From Rhizobium rhododendri (GTDB taxonomy: Bacteria > Pseudomonadota > Alphaproteobacteria > Rhizobiales > Rhizobiaceae), in NCBI RefSeq assembly GCF_007000325.2, contig NZ_CP117267.1, forward strand, positions 124,001 to 188,000: DNA of 64,000 nucleotides. The letters run 5' to 3'. Shown in pieces: positions 46,049-54,193 of this stretch (position 1 is its first letter; each line of letters begins with the position of its first letter). The position numbers were made by a program, and so were the translations under genes. A model generated the notes under the pieces. It was not told the origin of the DNA. It did no database searches and saw nothing but the letters and a program-made list of their open reading frames with translations.

Positions 46049-46076
46049 AAAGGCCGGGCTTTGTCCCGGCCTTTTT
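46049..46076 (+). terminator. Terminator after cspA gene
   Basis: AAAGGCCGGG pairs with CCCGGCCTTT around CTTTGT, followed by further Ts. It may also stop transcripts from the OmpW-like gene on the other strand. Confidence 0.9.
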
Positions 46077-46112
46077 GCATTTGGCAGTTCGCGGTGGAGT
46101 GCTGCCTGCCTG

Positions 46113-46781
46113 TCAGAAGCGGTAGGTGATGCCGGTGCCGATCATGAGAGGATCGAGGTTGGCCTTGCCACTGACATGGCTTCCTCCAACGGTCGCGTCG
46201 AAGTCTGGCCGCAGGATCAGTTTCTTGACATCGACGTTCAGGCCCCAGTGTTGGTCCAGCATGTAGTCGAAGCCTGCCTGGAAGGCGACGCCGAACGTGT
46301 TCTTCACATTGAGGCTGTCGGCGCTGTTGCCGGACTGGTTATAGAACATCGTGTAGTTGATGCCGGCGCCGACATAGGGGCGAAACGCGCCGAGGCTGGT
46401 GACGTGGTACTGCAGCGTCAGTGTCGGTGGCAACATCCAGGTCTTGCCGATATTTCCGAGGCTGAAAATCGATCCCTGGCCATGGACTGTCGATTTGGTG
46501 GTGCCAAGTATCAGTTCCACGGCAATGTTGTCGTTGAAGAAATAGGACACATCCAGTTCCGGGATAACGGTATTGGAAAACGACAATCCGGAGCCGTCGA
46601 TACCGTCGACCCGGCCTGAATCGCGCGGAATGACGCCAAGCGCCCTCAGCCTGATCTGCCAGGGGCTTTGCGCCTGCAGGGATATCGACGGATCTACGGT
46701 GGTGTCGGCTGCACCGGCCGATGTCGCCACTGCCAGCATTCCGGCAGCCAACAATATCCTGATCGGTTTATAAAATTTCAT
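46113..46781 (-). CDS. OmpW family outer-membrane protein
   Basis: A 222-residue protein with a signal peptide (ILLAAGMLAVATSAGAA) and an eight-stranded beta-barrel pattern. It has the family markers PWQIRLRALGVIP, TVIPELDVSYFFNDNIAVELILGTTK, LPPTLTLQYHV, FRPYVGAGINYTMFY and a final aromatic phenylalanine for Bam recognition. OmpW barrels pass small hydrophobic molecules. The ATG chosen opens the signal peptide and has AAGGA upstream. Confidence 0.92.
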   Translation of the reverse strand: MKFYKPIRILLAAGMLAVATSAGAADTTVDPSISLQAQSPWQIRLRALGVIPRDSGRVDGIDGSGLSFSNTVIPELDVSYFFNDNIAVELILGTTKSTVHGQGSIFSLGNIGKTWMLPPTLTLQYHVTSLGAFRPYVGAGINYTMFYNQSGNSADSLNVKNTFGVAFQAGFDYMLDQHWGLNVDVKKLILRPDFDATVGGSHVSGKANLDPLMIGTGITYRF

Positions 46782-47063
46782 GGATCTACGTCCTTCGTAA
46801 GCGGAATTGCTTCCTGAAGGGCAATCATCGCGCGCTGGTGGGAGGCCGGGTTTGAGCGAGATCAAACGAGCACCCCGAGTGTTGCCAGGAGTTACCATTC
46901 TGCGCCAAGCTGTCGTATTTTCGCCACAGTTGGATGGGGCTCAACTTGAATATGAGGCTGCACGCCACTCTCCCGGTTGCAGAATGACTATTGAATTCAG
47001 TCGCAAAAGATGTTGCTAATCAAATCGGGATCAACGTACTGCCAATCCTAAAGGGGGGCGTCC

Positions 47064-47498
47064 ATGCTCAATGAATTCAAATCTTTCATCGCCCGTGGCA
47101 ACGTCATGGACCTTGCCGTTGGCGTGATCATCGGCGGCGCATTCAGCGGCATCGTCAAATCGCTGGTGGACGACATCATCATGCCGGTCGTCGGCGCGGT
47201 TTTCGGGGGCTTCGATTTCTCGAACTATTTCATCGGCCTTTCGAGTGCAGTCAATGCGCCGACACTGGCAGCCGCGCGCGCGCAAGGCGCAGTCTTTGCA
47301 TACGGCAACTTCATCACCGTGCTCATCAATTTCCTGATTCTCGCCTGGATCATTTTCATGATGGTCAAGGGCGTCAACGCGCTGCGCCGGCAGGTGGAGC
47401 GCAAGGAAGAAACGACAACAGCCGCGGCACCTCCGCCGGCCGACGTCGCGCTGCTGACAGAAATTCGCGACCTTCTCGCCAGCCGGACTGCCGTATGA
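47064..47498 (+). CDS. mscL: Large-conductance mechanosensitive channel
   Basis: A 144-residue protein that forms the pressure-relief channel opened by hypo-osmotic shock. Signature [41 protein letters not shown] with the gate helix, second helix [23 protein letters not shown] and a cytoplasmic helix at the end. The ribosome site AAGGGGGGC is close to consensus. It is followed by its own terminator. Confidence 0.97.
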   Translation: MLNEFKSFIARGNVMDLAVGVIIGGAFSGIVKSLVDDIIMPVVGAVFGGFDFSNYFIGLSSAVNAPTLAAARAQGAVFAYGNFITVLINFLILAWIIFMMVKGVNALRRQVERKEETTTAAAPPPADVALLTEIRDLLASRTAV

Positions 47499-47513
47499 TC
47501 GTGTTTACCGGAA

Positions 47514-47540
47514 CCCGCCGCATTGCGGTGGGGTTTCTTC
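47514..47540 (+). terminator. Terminator after mscL
   Basis: CCCGCCGC pairs with GCGGTGGG around ATT (eight pairs with one G-T), followed by GTTTCTTCC. Confidence 0.7.
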
Positions 47541-47629
47541 CATCACTGAAATCGATTGGTCATCCAAGCAAAGTCATGGGATTTCCGCGTCGAACTGCCT
47601 TATGAAGGCGGCTAACCGGAGACCCCAGC

Positions 47630-48796
47630 ATGTCCATCGTAAACAGCCTCAGCCCGCGCGCGCTTGCAGCCCCCGAAAGCGGTATCGTCGAAGTCCTCAA
47701 CTATGCACGTGGGCGGGAAGGCCTGCTGCCGCTCTGGGTTGGCGAGGGTGATTTGTCGACGCCTGATTTCATCAACCAGGCCGCCATGGCCTCGCTTGCC
47801 GCCGGCGACACCTTCTACACCTGGCAGCGCGGCATCCCGGAATTGCGCCAAGCGCTATCGGATTATTATGCCCGTCATTTCAACGTGGCGCTCTCACCCG
47901 ACAATTTCTACGTCACCGGTTCAGGCATGCAGGCGATCCAGCTCTCCGTCCAGGCGATTACCTCGCCGGGCGACGAGATGATCTATTTGACCCCGGCCTG
48001 GCCGAACATTGCAGCGGCCCTCGAAATCGCCGGCGCACGCTCGGTCGGTGTCCAGCTCGATTTCGAAGGCGGCAAGTGGGCCCTCGATATCGGTCGCATC
48101 GAGGCCGCCATCACGCCGAAAACCAAGGGCCTGTTTCTCAATACACCGTCCAACCCCACCGGCTGGACTGCGAGCCGTGAGGATCTGACCACGATCCTGG
48201 CGCTCGCCCGCAAGCACGGTCTCTGGATCATGGCCGACGAGATCTACGCGCGTTTTCACTACGCAGGCGGTCGCGCGCCATCGCTGCTCGATACCAGGCA
48301 GCCGGATGATCGCATCCTCTTCGTCAATTCCTTCTCAAAGAACTGGTCGATGACCGGTTGGCGCATCGGCTGGATCGTCGCGCCGCCTGAAACCGGGCAG
48401 GTGCTGGAGAACCTCGTGCAATATTCGACATCTGGCGTTGCCCACTTCATGCAGATGGGCGCGGTCGCTGCGCTTAATGCCGGCGACGTGTTCGTGGAGA
48501 GCAACATCGAAAAGGCGACGCTGTCGCGGGATATCCTCTGCGAGGCACTGGTTGCCACCAACCGCGTCGAGACGCTGAAGCCCGACGGCGCGCTATACGC
48601 TTTCCTCAAGATCGACGGTATTACCGACAGCCGCCAGGCAGCGCTCGATATTGTCGACAAGACCGGCGTCGGCCTGGCACCGGGAACGGCGTTTGGGGCT
48701 GGCGGGGAACTGTTCCTGCGCGCCTGCTTCCTGCGCGATCCCCGACAGATCACCGACGCCGCAGAGCGGTTGAGCAAGTATATCCTCAGCCTCTGA
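47630..48796 (+). CDS. Class I/II pyridoxal-phosphate aminotransferase
   Basis: A 388-residue fold type I aminotransferase. Motifs are FLNTPSNPTGW, DEIYARFHY and the PLP-lysine segment NSFSKNWSMTGWRIGW; the conserved arginine is in ELFLRACF. It is of the aspartate/aromatic type, but the amino acid used cannot be read, and cysteine-S-conjugate beta-lyase-like relatives exist. GGAG lies ahead of the ATG. It forms a single-gene unit between two terminators. Confidence 0.9.
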   Translation: MSIVNSLSPRALAAPESGIVEVLNYARGREGLLPLWVGEGDLSTPDFINQAAMASLAAGDTFYTWQRGIPELRQALSDYYARHFNVALSPDNFYVTGSGMQAIQLSVQAITSPGDEMIYLTPAWPNIAAALEIAGARSVGVQLDFEGGKWALDIGRIEAAITPKTKGLFLNTPSNPTGWTASREDLTTILALARKHGLWIMADEIYARFHYAGGRAPSLLDTRQPDDRILFVNSFSKNWSMTGWRIGWIVAPPETGQVLENLVQYSTSGVAHFMQMGAVAALNAGDVFVESNIEKATLSRDILCEALVATNRVETLKPDGALYAFLKIDGITDSRQAALDIVDKTGVGLAPGTAFGAGGELFLRACFLRDPRQITDAAERLSKYILSL

Positions 48797-48815
48797 TCGC
48801 CCACGCGAAAGTCTC

Positions 48816-48850
48816 CACACTCCCGGCACAGGCTCAGGAGTGTGTTCTTC
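48816..48850 (+). terminator. Terminator after the aminotransferase gene
   Basis: Perfect 8-bp stem CACACTCC/GGAGTGTG with a 13-base loop, followed by TTCTTC, 20 bases after the stop codon. Confidence 0.6.
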
Positions 48851-49005
48851 CGCGCAAATTCGCTAAAAGCCTGTCTATCTCATCAAGACATTGCTAACTA
48901 CGCCACCATTCTCCGACCCTTAAAGTTGTGGAAAGGTGGATTGATAATCAAATATCAAATGACGCGAGCCAATGCTCCCGCGATGACAAGCCAGGGATGC
49001 AAGAC

Positions 49006-50037
49006 ATGGCGATATTGGTAACGGGCGGTGCCGGCTATATCGGCAGCCATATGGTCTGGACCTTGCTGGATGCCGGCGAGGACGTGGTGGTGATCGACAG
49101 ACTGTCGACCGGCTTCCGCTGGGCTGTGGCACCGGCTGCGCGTTTTTACCTGGGCGATGCAGCCGACGAGACCGTGCTGCAAAAGATCTTTGCCGAAAAC
49201 GATATCGAAGCGATCGTCCATTTCGCGGGCTCGGCCATTGTCTCGTCCTCGATCAAGGATCCGCTCGCCTACTACGAGAACAACACCGGCAAGACGCGCG
49301 TGCTGATGAGCGCTGCCGTCAGGGCAGGGGTTCGCCATTTTGTCTTCTCCTCCACAGCCGCCGTCTACGGGCCGCAGCCGACGGGCGAACCGGTGCCGGA
49401 AACTGCCTCGCTCAATCCGGAAACACCCTATGGGCTCTCCAAGCTGATGTCGGAGTACATGCTGCGCGACGCCGCTGCTGCCTACGATTTCCGCTATGTC
49501 GCACTGCGCTATTTCAACGTCGCCGGAGCCGACCCGGAAGGCCGCACCGGCCAGTCGACGGAAGGTGCCACGCATCTCGTCAAGGTGGCCTGCGAGGCAG
49601 CACTCGGCCGGCGCCCGGCCGTCGATATCTATGGCACCGACTATCCGACCCATGACGGCACCGGCGTACGCGACTACATTCATGTCAGCGATCTCGCCGA
49701 GGCGCACCTGAAGGCCCTGCAGCACCTAAGGGCAGGCGGGCCTTCGCTGATTGCCAATTGCGGCTATGGCATGGGCTATTCCGTCCTCGACGTGCTCAAC
49801 ATGGTGACGCGGGTTCACGGACGCGCCTTCCGGATAAACCACGCGCCGCGCCGGCCGGGCGATGCAGCCTGCGTCGTTGCCGATGCAAGCTTCGCTCGCG
49901 ATGTGCTCGGCTGGACGCCACGGCGCAACTGCATGGAAACCATCGTGCGCTCGTCGCTCGCCTGGGAAAATCATCTGGCGCAGCGCCGCGAGGCCGACCG
50001 GTTCACGACCCCAGCCCCCGTCGCCGCCGTCTGCTGA
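49006..50037 (+). CDS. galE: UDP-glucose 4-epimerase
   Basis: A 343-residue extended SDR that interconverts UDP-glucose and UDP-galactose for exopolysaccharide and LPS. The NAD motif GGAGYIGSH, the catalytic SSTAAVYG serine and YGLSK Tyr-Lys pair, and RYFNVAGADPEGRTGQ are all present. The start is the ATG with AGGGA nine bases upstream; an ATG three codons earlier is possible. Rhizobia often carry several copies (exoB and others), so its specific polysaccharide is unknown. Confidence 0.93.
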   Translation: MAILVTGGAGYIGSHMVWTLLDAGEDVVVIDRLSTGFRWAVAPAARFYLGDAADETVLQKIFAENDIEAIVHFAGSAIVSSSIKDPLAYYENNTGKTRVLMSAAVRAGVRHFVFSSTAAVYGPQPTGEPVPETASLNPETPYGLSKLMSEYMLRDAAAAYDFRYVALRYFNVAGADPEGRTGQSTEGATHLVKVACEAALGRRPAVDIYGTDYPTHDGTGVRDYIHVSDLAEAHLKALQHLRAGGPSLIANCGYGMGYSVLDVLNMVTRVHGRAFRINHAPRRPGDAACVVADASFARDVLGWTPRRNCMETIVRSSLAWENHLAQRREADRFTTPAPVAAVC

Positions 50038-50170
50038 TATCGCAACGGAATGCACAGTGCGCGTGCGTCTGTCGCCGTACTTGTCAATCCCGGCGTCTTA
50101 TTCTCAGATGGCGCTGGACAGACCGGTAGAGGGTGCCCATCTCCTTCGCAAAAAGGGGCGGAGTTCGGCA

Positions 50171-51229
50171 ATGCAGGCAGCAGACGAGATCATCATCGAA
50201 CGCAACGGCTCGGTCGGCGTCATCCGGCTTAACCGACCGAAGGCGCTGAACAGCCTGACGCTATCCATGGTTCGGGCCATAGCCGGCAGCCTCGAAAGCT
50301 TCGCCGCCGATCCGGCGATTGCCAGTGTCGCTATCATGGGCGAGGGCGAGCGAGGACTTTGTGCCGGCGGCGACATCCGCGCCCTGCATCAGAGCGGCAG
50401 CGCCGGCGGCAAGGACGCCACCAGCTTCTGGCGCGAGGAATTCCGGCTCAACCGGATGATTGCCGAATACCCGAAACCCTATGTGGCACTGATGGACGGC
50501 ATCACCATGGGTGGCGGCGTCGGCCTCTCCTCCCATGGCAGCCACCGCATCGTTACCGAGCGGACGCGCCTGGCTATGCCCGAGACCGGTATCGGCTACT
50601 TCCCCGATGTCGGCGCCACGTGGCTGCTCTCCCGCGATGGAGGCGAGACCGGCACCTGGCTTGCCCTGACAGGCCTTGCCATCGGCGCTGCGGATGCGAT
50701 CGATGCCGGCCTTGCCGACCATCACGTAGCCTCGCAGGACCTCGCCGAAGTGCTTGCTGCCATTGGCGGATTGCCGCCGGGCGCTTCGGCGGAAGACGTC
50801 CATACGGCAATTGCAGCCTTTGCCACGCCGCCGGAAGACGGCATCTTCGTCGCCAACGCCGTGACGATCGGCCGTGCGTTTGCCCATGACAGCGTCGAGG
50901 CCATCATGGCGGCGCTGGCCATGGAGCCTGACGCCTTCGCCGCCGACAGCCTGAAAGCCATCGCCACGCGCTCCCCGACCAGCCTGAAGCTGACGCTGCT
51001 CCTGCTGCGCGCCGGGCGGAAGAGCCGGGATCTATCCGAATGTCTGGAGCGGGAACTCGGCGCCTGCCGCCAGATCCTCAAGACTACCGATTTCTACGAG
51101 GGTATCCGCGCCGCCATCATCGACAAGGACCGCAATCCGCAATGGTCCCCCGACAGCCTCGATGCGGTGGACGAGGCGGCGCTGGAACGCTTCCTTGAGG
51201 TGTCCGAGGCAAAGCTGTTCGACCGGTAA
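50171..51229 (+). CDS. 3-hydroxyisobutyryl-CoA hydrolase (enoyl-CoA hydratase family)
   Basis: A 352-residue crotonase-fold enzyme with the HIBCH pattern: IRLNRPKALNSLTLSMV, LCAGGDIRALHQ, DGITMGGGVGLSSHGSHRIVTERTRLAMPETGIGYFPDVGATWLLSR. The C-terminal ECH_2 extension (RSPTSLKLTLLLLRAGRKSRDLSECLERELGACRQ) is typical. It removes CoA from 3-hydroxyisobutyryl-CoA in valine breakdown. The ATG is chosen by the start of the fold and CGGAG upstream; the frame runs open further upstream. The next valine-pathway genes are not beside it. Confidence 0.9.
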   Translation: MQAADEIIIERNGSVGVIRLNRPKALNSLTLSMVRAIAGSLESFAADPAIASVAIMGEGERGLCAGGDIRALHQSGSAGGKDATSFWREEFRLNRMIAEYPKPYVALMDGITMGGGVGLSSHGSHRIVTERTRLAMPETGIGYFPDVGATWLLSRDGGETGTWLALTGLAIGAADAIDAGLADHHVASQDLAEVLAAIGGLPPGASAEDVHTAIAAFATPPEDGIFVANAVTIGRAFAHDSVEAIMAALAMEPDAFAADSLKAIATRSPTSLKLTLLLLRAGRKSRDLSECLERELGACRQILKTTDFYEGIRAAIIDKDRNPQWSPDSLDAVDEAALERFLEVSEAKLFDR

Positions 51230-51250
51230 AAACGGCTGCGTCGCCCCCGC

Positions 51251-52012
51251 TCAGTCCTTGGGCGTATATTCGACCATCATCGCCAGCACCTCGTCGAATT
51301 GTCCCGCCCGTTCGGCATTGCGAAAGTAGCGCACACGCTCGACGCTCACTTCTTCCGGCGATTGGTCGCCATTGCCATGGAGCAATGCCAAGACCTCGTC
51401 GGCAAATTCGCCGAGCGGCTGCGAGTTCGGGTCCAGGGATTGACCAGGTGTCAGCTCGGTCTGCACCTGAGGCGGAATGATCTCGATGATCTCGACCCGT
51501 CCCTTGAGCAGCGGGCGGATGGCGGCAGTGTAGGAGTGGATCGCTGCCTTGGAGGCGCTGTAGGTGGGCGAGGCCGGGTAGGGCACGAAGGCGGTCCCGG
51601 ACGAAACATTGATGATCGTCGCATGGCTTTGCGCGGAGAGGTGGTCGATCAGCGCATTCGTCATCCGGATCGGACCCAGCACATTGGTCACGATCATACG
51701 TTCCGCGTCGGCGAGGTCGCGCTTCCGGGTCGGATTTTCGCTCTTGTAGGTCCCGGCATTGTTCACCAGCACATTCAGGTCCGGATAGGCAGCGACGATC
51801 ACGCCGACGCCTGCTTCAATCGCAGCGGCATCGTCGATGTCGAGTTCGTGGACGAAGATATTTTCCCGATCCTGCGCTGTTTCTTCCAGCATCTCGCGGC
51901 GGCGCCCGGTGACGATGACGCGATTGCCGGCATCGTGCCAGCGCTGGGCAAGCGCACGTCCAATGCCCGAACCGCCGCCTGTGACGAGGATTGTGTTGCC
52001 GCTTGCCTTCAT
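51251..52012 (-). CDS. SDR family oxidoreductase (DltE-like)
   Basis: A 253-residue short-chain dehydrogenase: cofactor motif TGGGSGIGRALAQ, NNAGTY, catalytic YSASKAA and the GR at TGRRREM that suggests NADPH. SDRs of this DltE/YciK-like type are poorly defined. AAGGAG precedes the ATG. It is transcribed away from a PadR-type gene across an 81-base spacer, which suggests the regulator controls it. Confidence 0.9.
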   Translation of the reverse strand: MKASGNTILVTGGGSGIGRALAQRWHDAGNRVIVTGRRREMLEETAQDRENIFVHELDIDDAAAIEAGVGVIVAAYPDLNVLVNNAGTYKSENPTRKRDLADAERMIVTNVLGPIRMTNALIDHLSAQSHATIINVSSGTAFVPYPASPTYSASKAAIHSYTAAIRPLLKGRVEIIEIIPPQVQTELTPGQSLDPNSQPLGEFADEVLALLHGNGDQSPEEVSVERVRYFRNAERAGQFDEVLAMMVEYTPKD

Positions 52013-52061
52013 GTCGTTCTACTCCTTGAAAAGATACCCGACAAATCGGGATGCAGGGGAA

Positions 52062-52091
52062 TACTCCTGCGAGAGTAGTATCGCGAGAGTA
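52062..52091. promoter_or_regulatory. Putative PadR operator in the SDR/PadR spacer
   Basis: TACTC-N6-GAGTA dyad (52062-52077) plus a second GCGAGAGTA 14 bp after the first copy (52083-52091). It ends three bases before the PadR ATG, so a bound protein would cover the start region. Confidence 0.55.
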
Positions 52092-52093
52092 AG

Positions 52094-52654
52094 ATGTCGT
52101 CAATTCGCTTGTTCATTCTGTCGTCCTTCGATCTGCTCGGGCCCATGCATGGCCATCGGCTCCGGCTAGAAGCCGAAAACCGCTATGTATCGCTTTGGAC
52201 CGACATATCGGTCGGAGCCGTCTACGGAGCAATGTCGAGGCTGGCGGAGGAGAAGCTTCTTCGTCAGATCAGCGAAGAGCGTGATGGCAATCGCCCCGTG
52301 CGGCAGATCTATGAGATCACTGACGAGGGTCGGCGCGTTCTCGCCGATCTCCGCCGTTCGGGCCTCACCGACATCTGGTACAAACACGACCCGTTCGACC
52401 TTGCCCTGATCCGGCTCGACCCCGCCAGCGCCGCCGAACTGCCGCGCCTCCTCGATATCAGGTTGAAGGCGCTCGAAGCGCAGCTAGCGGAAGCCAATCG
52501 CATCAACGACTGGGCGGCTCCCTACATCGGCATCACCAAACGATCGGCGCTTAAGCACGGGCAGCACCGGTTACGGGCCGAGATCGGTTACCTGCGTGAG
52601 GTGATCGCCGATATCGATGCCATCGTCGCAGAGGTGAGTGCGGGCAAAGTCTGA
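52094..52654 (+). CDS. PadR family transcriptional regulator
   Basis: A 186-residue PadR-s2-like protein: winged helix with FILSSFDLLGPMHGHRLRLEAE, WTDISVGAVYGAMSRLAEEKLL and RQIYEITDEGRRVLADL. A helical dimerisation region follows, with ALEAQLAEANRINDWAAPY. PadR proteins repress genes for phenolic or toxic compound handling. It is divergent from an SDR gene. Only a weak GAGAG lies ahead of the ATG. Confidence 0.9.
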   Translation: MSSIRLFILSSFDLLGPMHGHRLRLEAENRYVSLWTDISVGAVYGAMSRLAEEKLLRQISEERDGNRPVRQIYEITDEGRRVLADLRRSGLTDIWYKHDPFDLALIRLDPASAAELPRLLDIRLKALEAQLAEANRINDWAAPYIGITKRSALKHGQHRLRAEIGYLREVIADIDAIVAEVSAGKV

Positions 52655-52788
52655 CCGCTGCCGCCACATGCCCGCATTCGCGCGCCCGTCCTCGGCAAGG
52701 GTCGCAATTCGCGATGGCTGCCCGCAGCCCTGGCAGCCATCGCCGGTTTCGGGTTCGTATCAGCAGTGAGACAACACCGCGGTCGAAT

Positions 52789-53187
52789 CTAAGCCTTTGC
52801 CGGCAGGCGCGCGATCACCTTGATCTCGAAATCAAAGCCGGCGAGCCATGTCACCCCGACGGCAGTCCAGGCTGGATAAGGCTTTTCCCCGAAGTAGCGC
52901 TGCTTGACCGGCATGATGGTGTCGAACTGGTTCTGCGGATCGGTGTGGAGCGTCGTGACATCCATCACATCCTCGAAGGTGCAGCCCGCTGCTTTGAGCA
53001 CGGCAGCCAGGTTCTCGAAGGCACGTTCAACCTGGCCCTGGAATTCGGGTTCAGGTGTCCCGTCGATGCGGCTGCCGACCTGGCCGGAGACAAACAGCAG
53101 GTCGCCGGACTGAATCGCTGCCGAATAGCCGTGTGCTTCGTAGAGCGCATGTCTATGAGGTGGAAATATTGCGTTTCGCGTGGTCAT
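52789..53187 (-). CDS. RidA/YjgF family protein
   Basis: A 132-residue Rid protein that hydrolyses reactive enamine or imine intermediates or relatives of these. Visible: YSAAIQSGDLLFVSGQVG, QVERAFENLAAVLKAAGCTFEDVMDVTTLHTD and YPAWTAVGV. The usual arginine of the R-N-R active site (RidA Arg105) reads as the region near AWTAVGVTWLAG, where it is not obvious, so this may be a Rid subclass other than RidA proper. AAGGAATAAA precedes the ATG. It is divergent from a TetR-type gene with three operator copies between. Confidence 0.9.
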   Translation of the reverse strand: MTTRNAIFPPHRHALYEAHGYSAAIQSGDLLFVSGQVGSRIDGTPEPEFQGQVERAFENLAAVLKAAGCTFEDVMDVTTLHTDPQNQFDTIMPVKQRYFGEKPYPAWTAVGVTWLAGFDFEIKVIARLPAKA

Positions 53188-53249
53188 TTTATTCCTTCTG
53201 GCCACCGTGGGAGCTTCGCCATCAGGCTTCCCACGGCGGACAATTTGAG

Positions 53250-53313
53250 ATACGTTGCGTATGCGAAAGTAGATGACATACGACGTGTATGTCAATCTAT
53301 ATACGGTACGTAT
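53250..53313. promoter_or_regulatory. Three operator copies ATACG-N3-CGTAT between ridA-like and tetR-like genes
   Basis: Copies at 53250-53262, 53278-53290 (one mismatch; within the longer dyad GACATAC-GACGT-GTATGTC) and 53301-53313. A minus-strand promoter TTGACA-N18-TACTTT (53295 to 53266) is interleaved with the middle copy. This is the expected layout for a TetR-type repressor that controls itself and the RidA gene. Confidence 0.8.
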
Positions 53314-53331
53314 GTGAAATTGGAATGATGA

Positions 53332-53925
53332 ATGGCAAAGCGGCGCGCCGAGACGATGGAAGAAAACCGCGGCAAGCTCATTGCCGCCGGGCGCAAGGCG
53401 TTTGCGGAAAAAGGCTATTTCGCCGCGTCCATGGACGAATTGACGGCTGATGCTGGCCTGACGCGCGGCGCGCTGTACCACAACTTCGGAGACAAGCGCG
53501 GACTGCTCGCCGCCGTGGTCAACGAGATTGATTCAGAGATGGCGCAACGGGCCAAGGCGATTGGTGCGGCCCAATCAGACGAGTGGCAGGGTCTGCTCGC
53601 GGAGGCGACGGCCTATATCCAGATGGCGCTTGACCCCGAGGTTCAAAGGATTGTTCTGCTGGACGGCCCCGCTGTCCTCGGAGACCCATCGAAATGGCCC
53701 AGTCAGGACAACTGCCTCGATGTGACAAGGCAGGCGGTGCAAAGGCTTATGGAAAAAGGGATACTCAAGCCCCTGGATGCCGAAGCGGTTGCCCGACTTC
53801 TCAGCGGGGCTGCGCTGAATGCCGCGTTGTGGGTCGCTGCAAGTGAAGATGCCGAGACCGTCCTCCCGAAGGCCATCGACGCGTTTCAGGCACTGGCCAC
53901 GGGCCTGCTCTCCAGACCAGTGTGA
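53332..53925 (+). CDS. TetR/AcrR family transcriptional regulator
   Basis: A 197-residue TetR-type repressor. The HTH is in KLIAAGRKAFAEKGYFAASMDELTADAGLTRGALYHNFGDKRGLLAAVV; the ligand domain is of the TetR_C type, with QRIVLLDGPAVLG. It should bind the three ATACG-N3-CGTAT sites just upstream and repress the divergent RidA gene. The ligand is unknown. Confidence 0.94.
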   Translation: MAKRRAETMEENRGKLIAAGRKAFAEKGYFAASMDELTADAGLTRGALYHNFGDKRGLLAAVVNEIDSEMAQRAKAIGAAQSDEWQGLLAEATAYIQMALDPEVQRIVLLDGPAVLGDPSKWPSQDNCLDVTRQAVQRLMEKGILKPLDAEAVARLLSGAALNAALWVAASEDAETVLPKAIDAFQALATGLLSRPV

Positions 53926-54193
53926 GGCACACCAAAGCTTGTCGGCTAAATCCGCCAGAATTCGGAGCCCCGGCACCCCTCCGCGGCTCTTGAAGCGAAG
54001 TCCCCCGGAAACTGGCTCGTTGACAAAGATTTCCCGCAGTGATTGAAGTGGCACGGGTTACGAACACCTGCCGCCTGCAGACGCAAGTCACGGTGAAGTT
54101 CGGCAGACAGATTATCCTCACCCTCGAAGCATTTCGGTGGTGGCAATGCGGGCTCCCATCCTCAGCCGAAATGCCTCTCTGGAGGAGTGAGCA

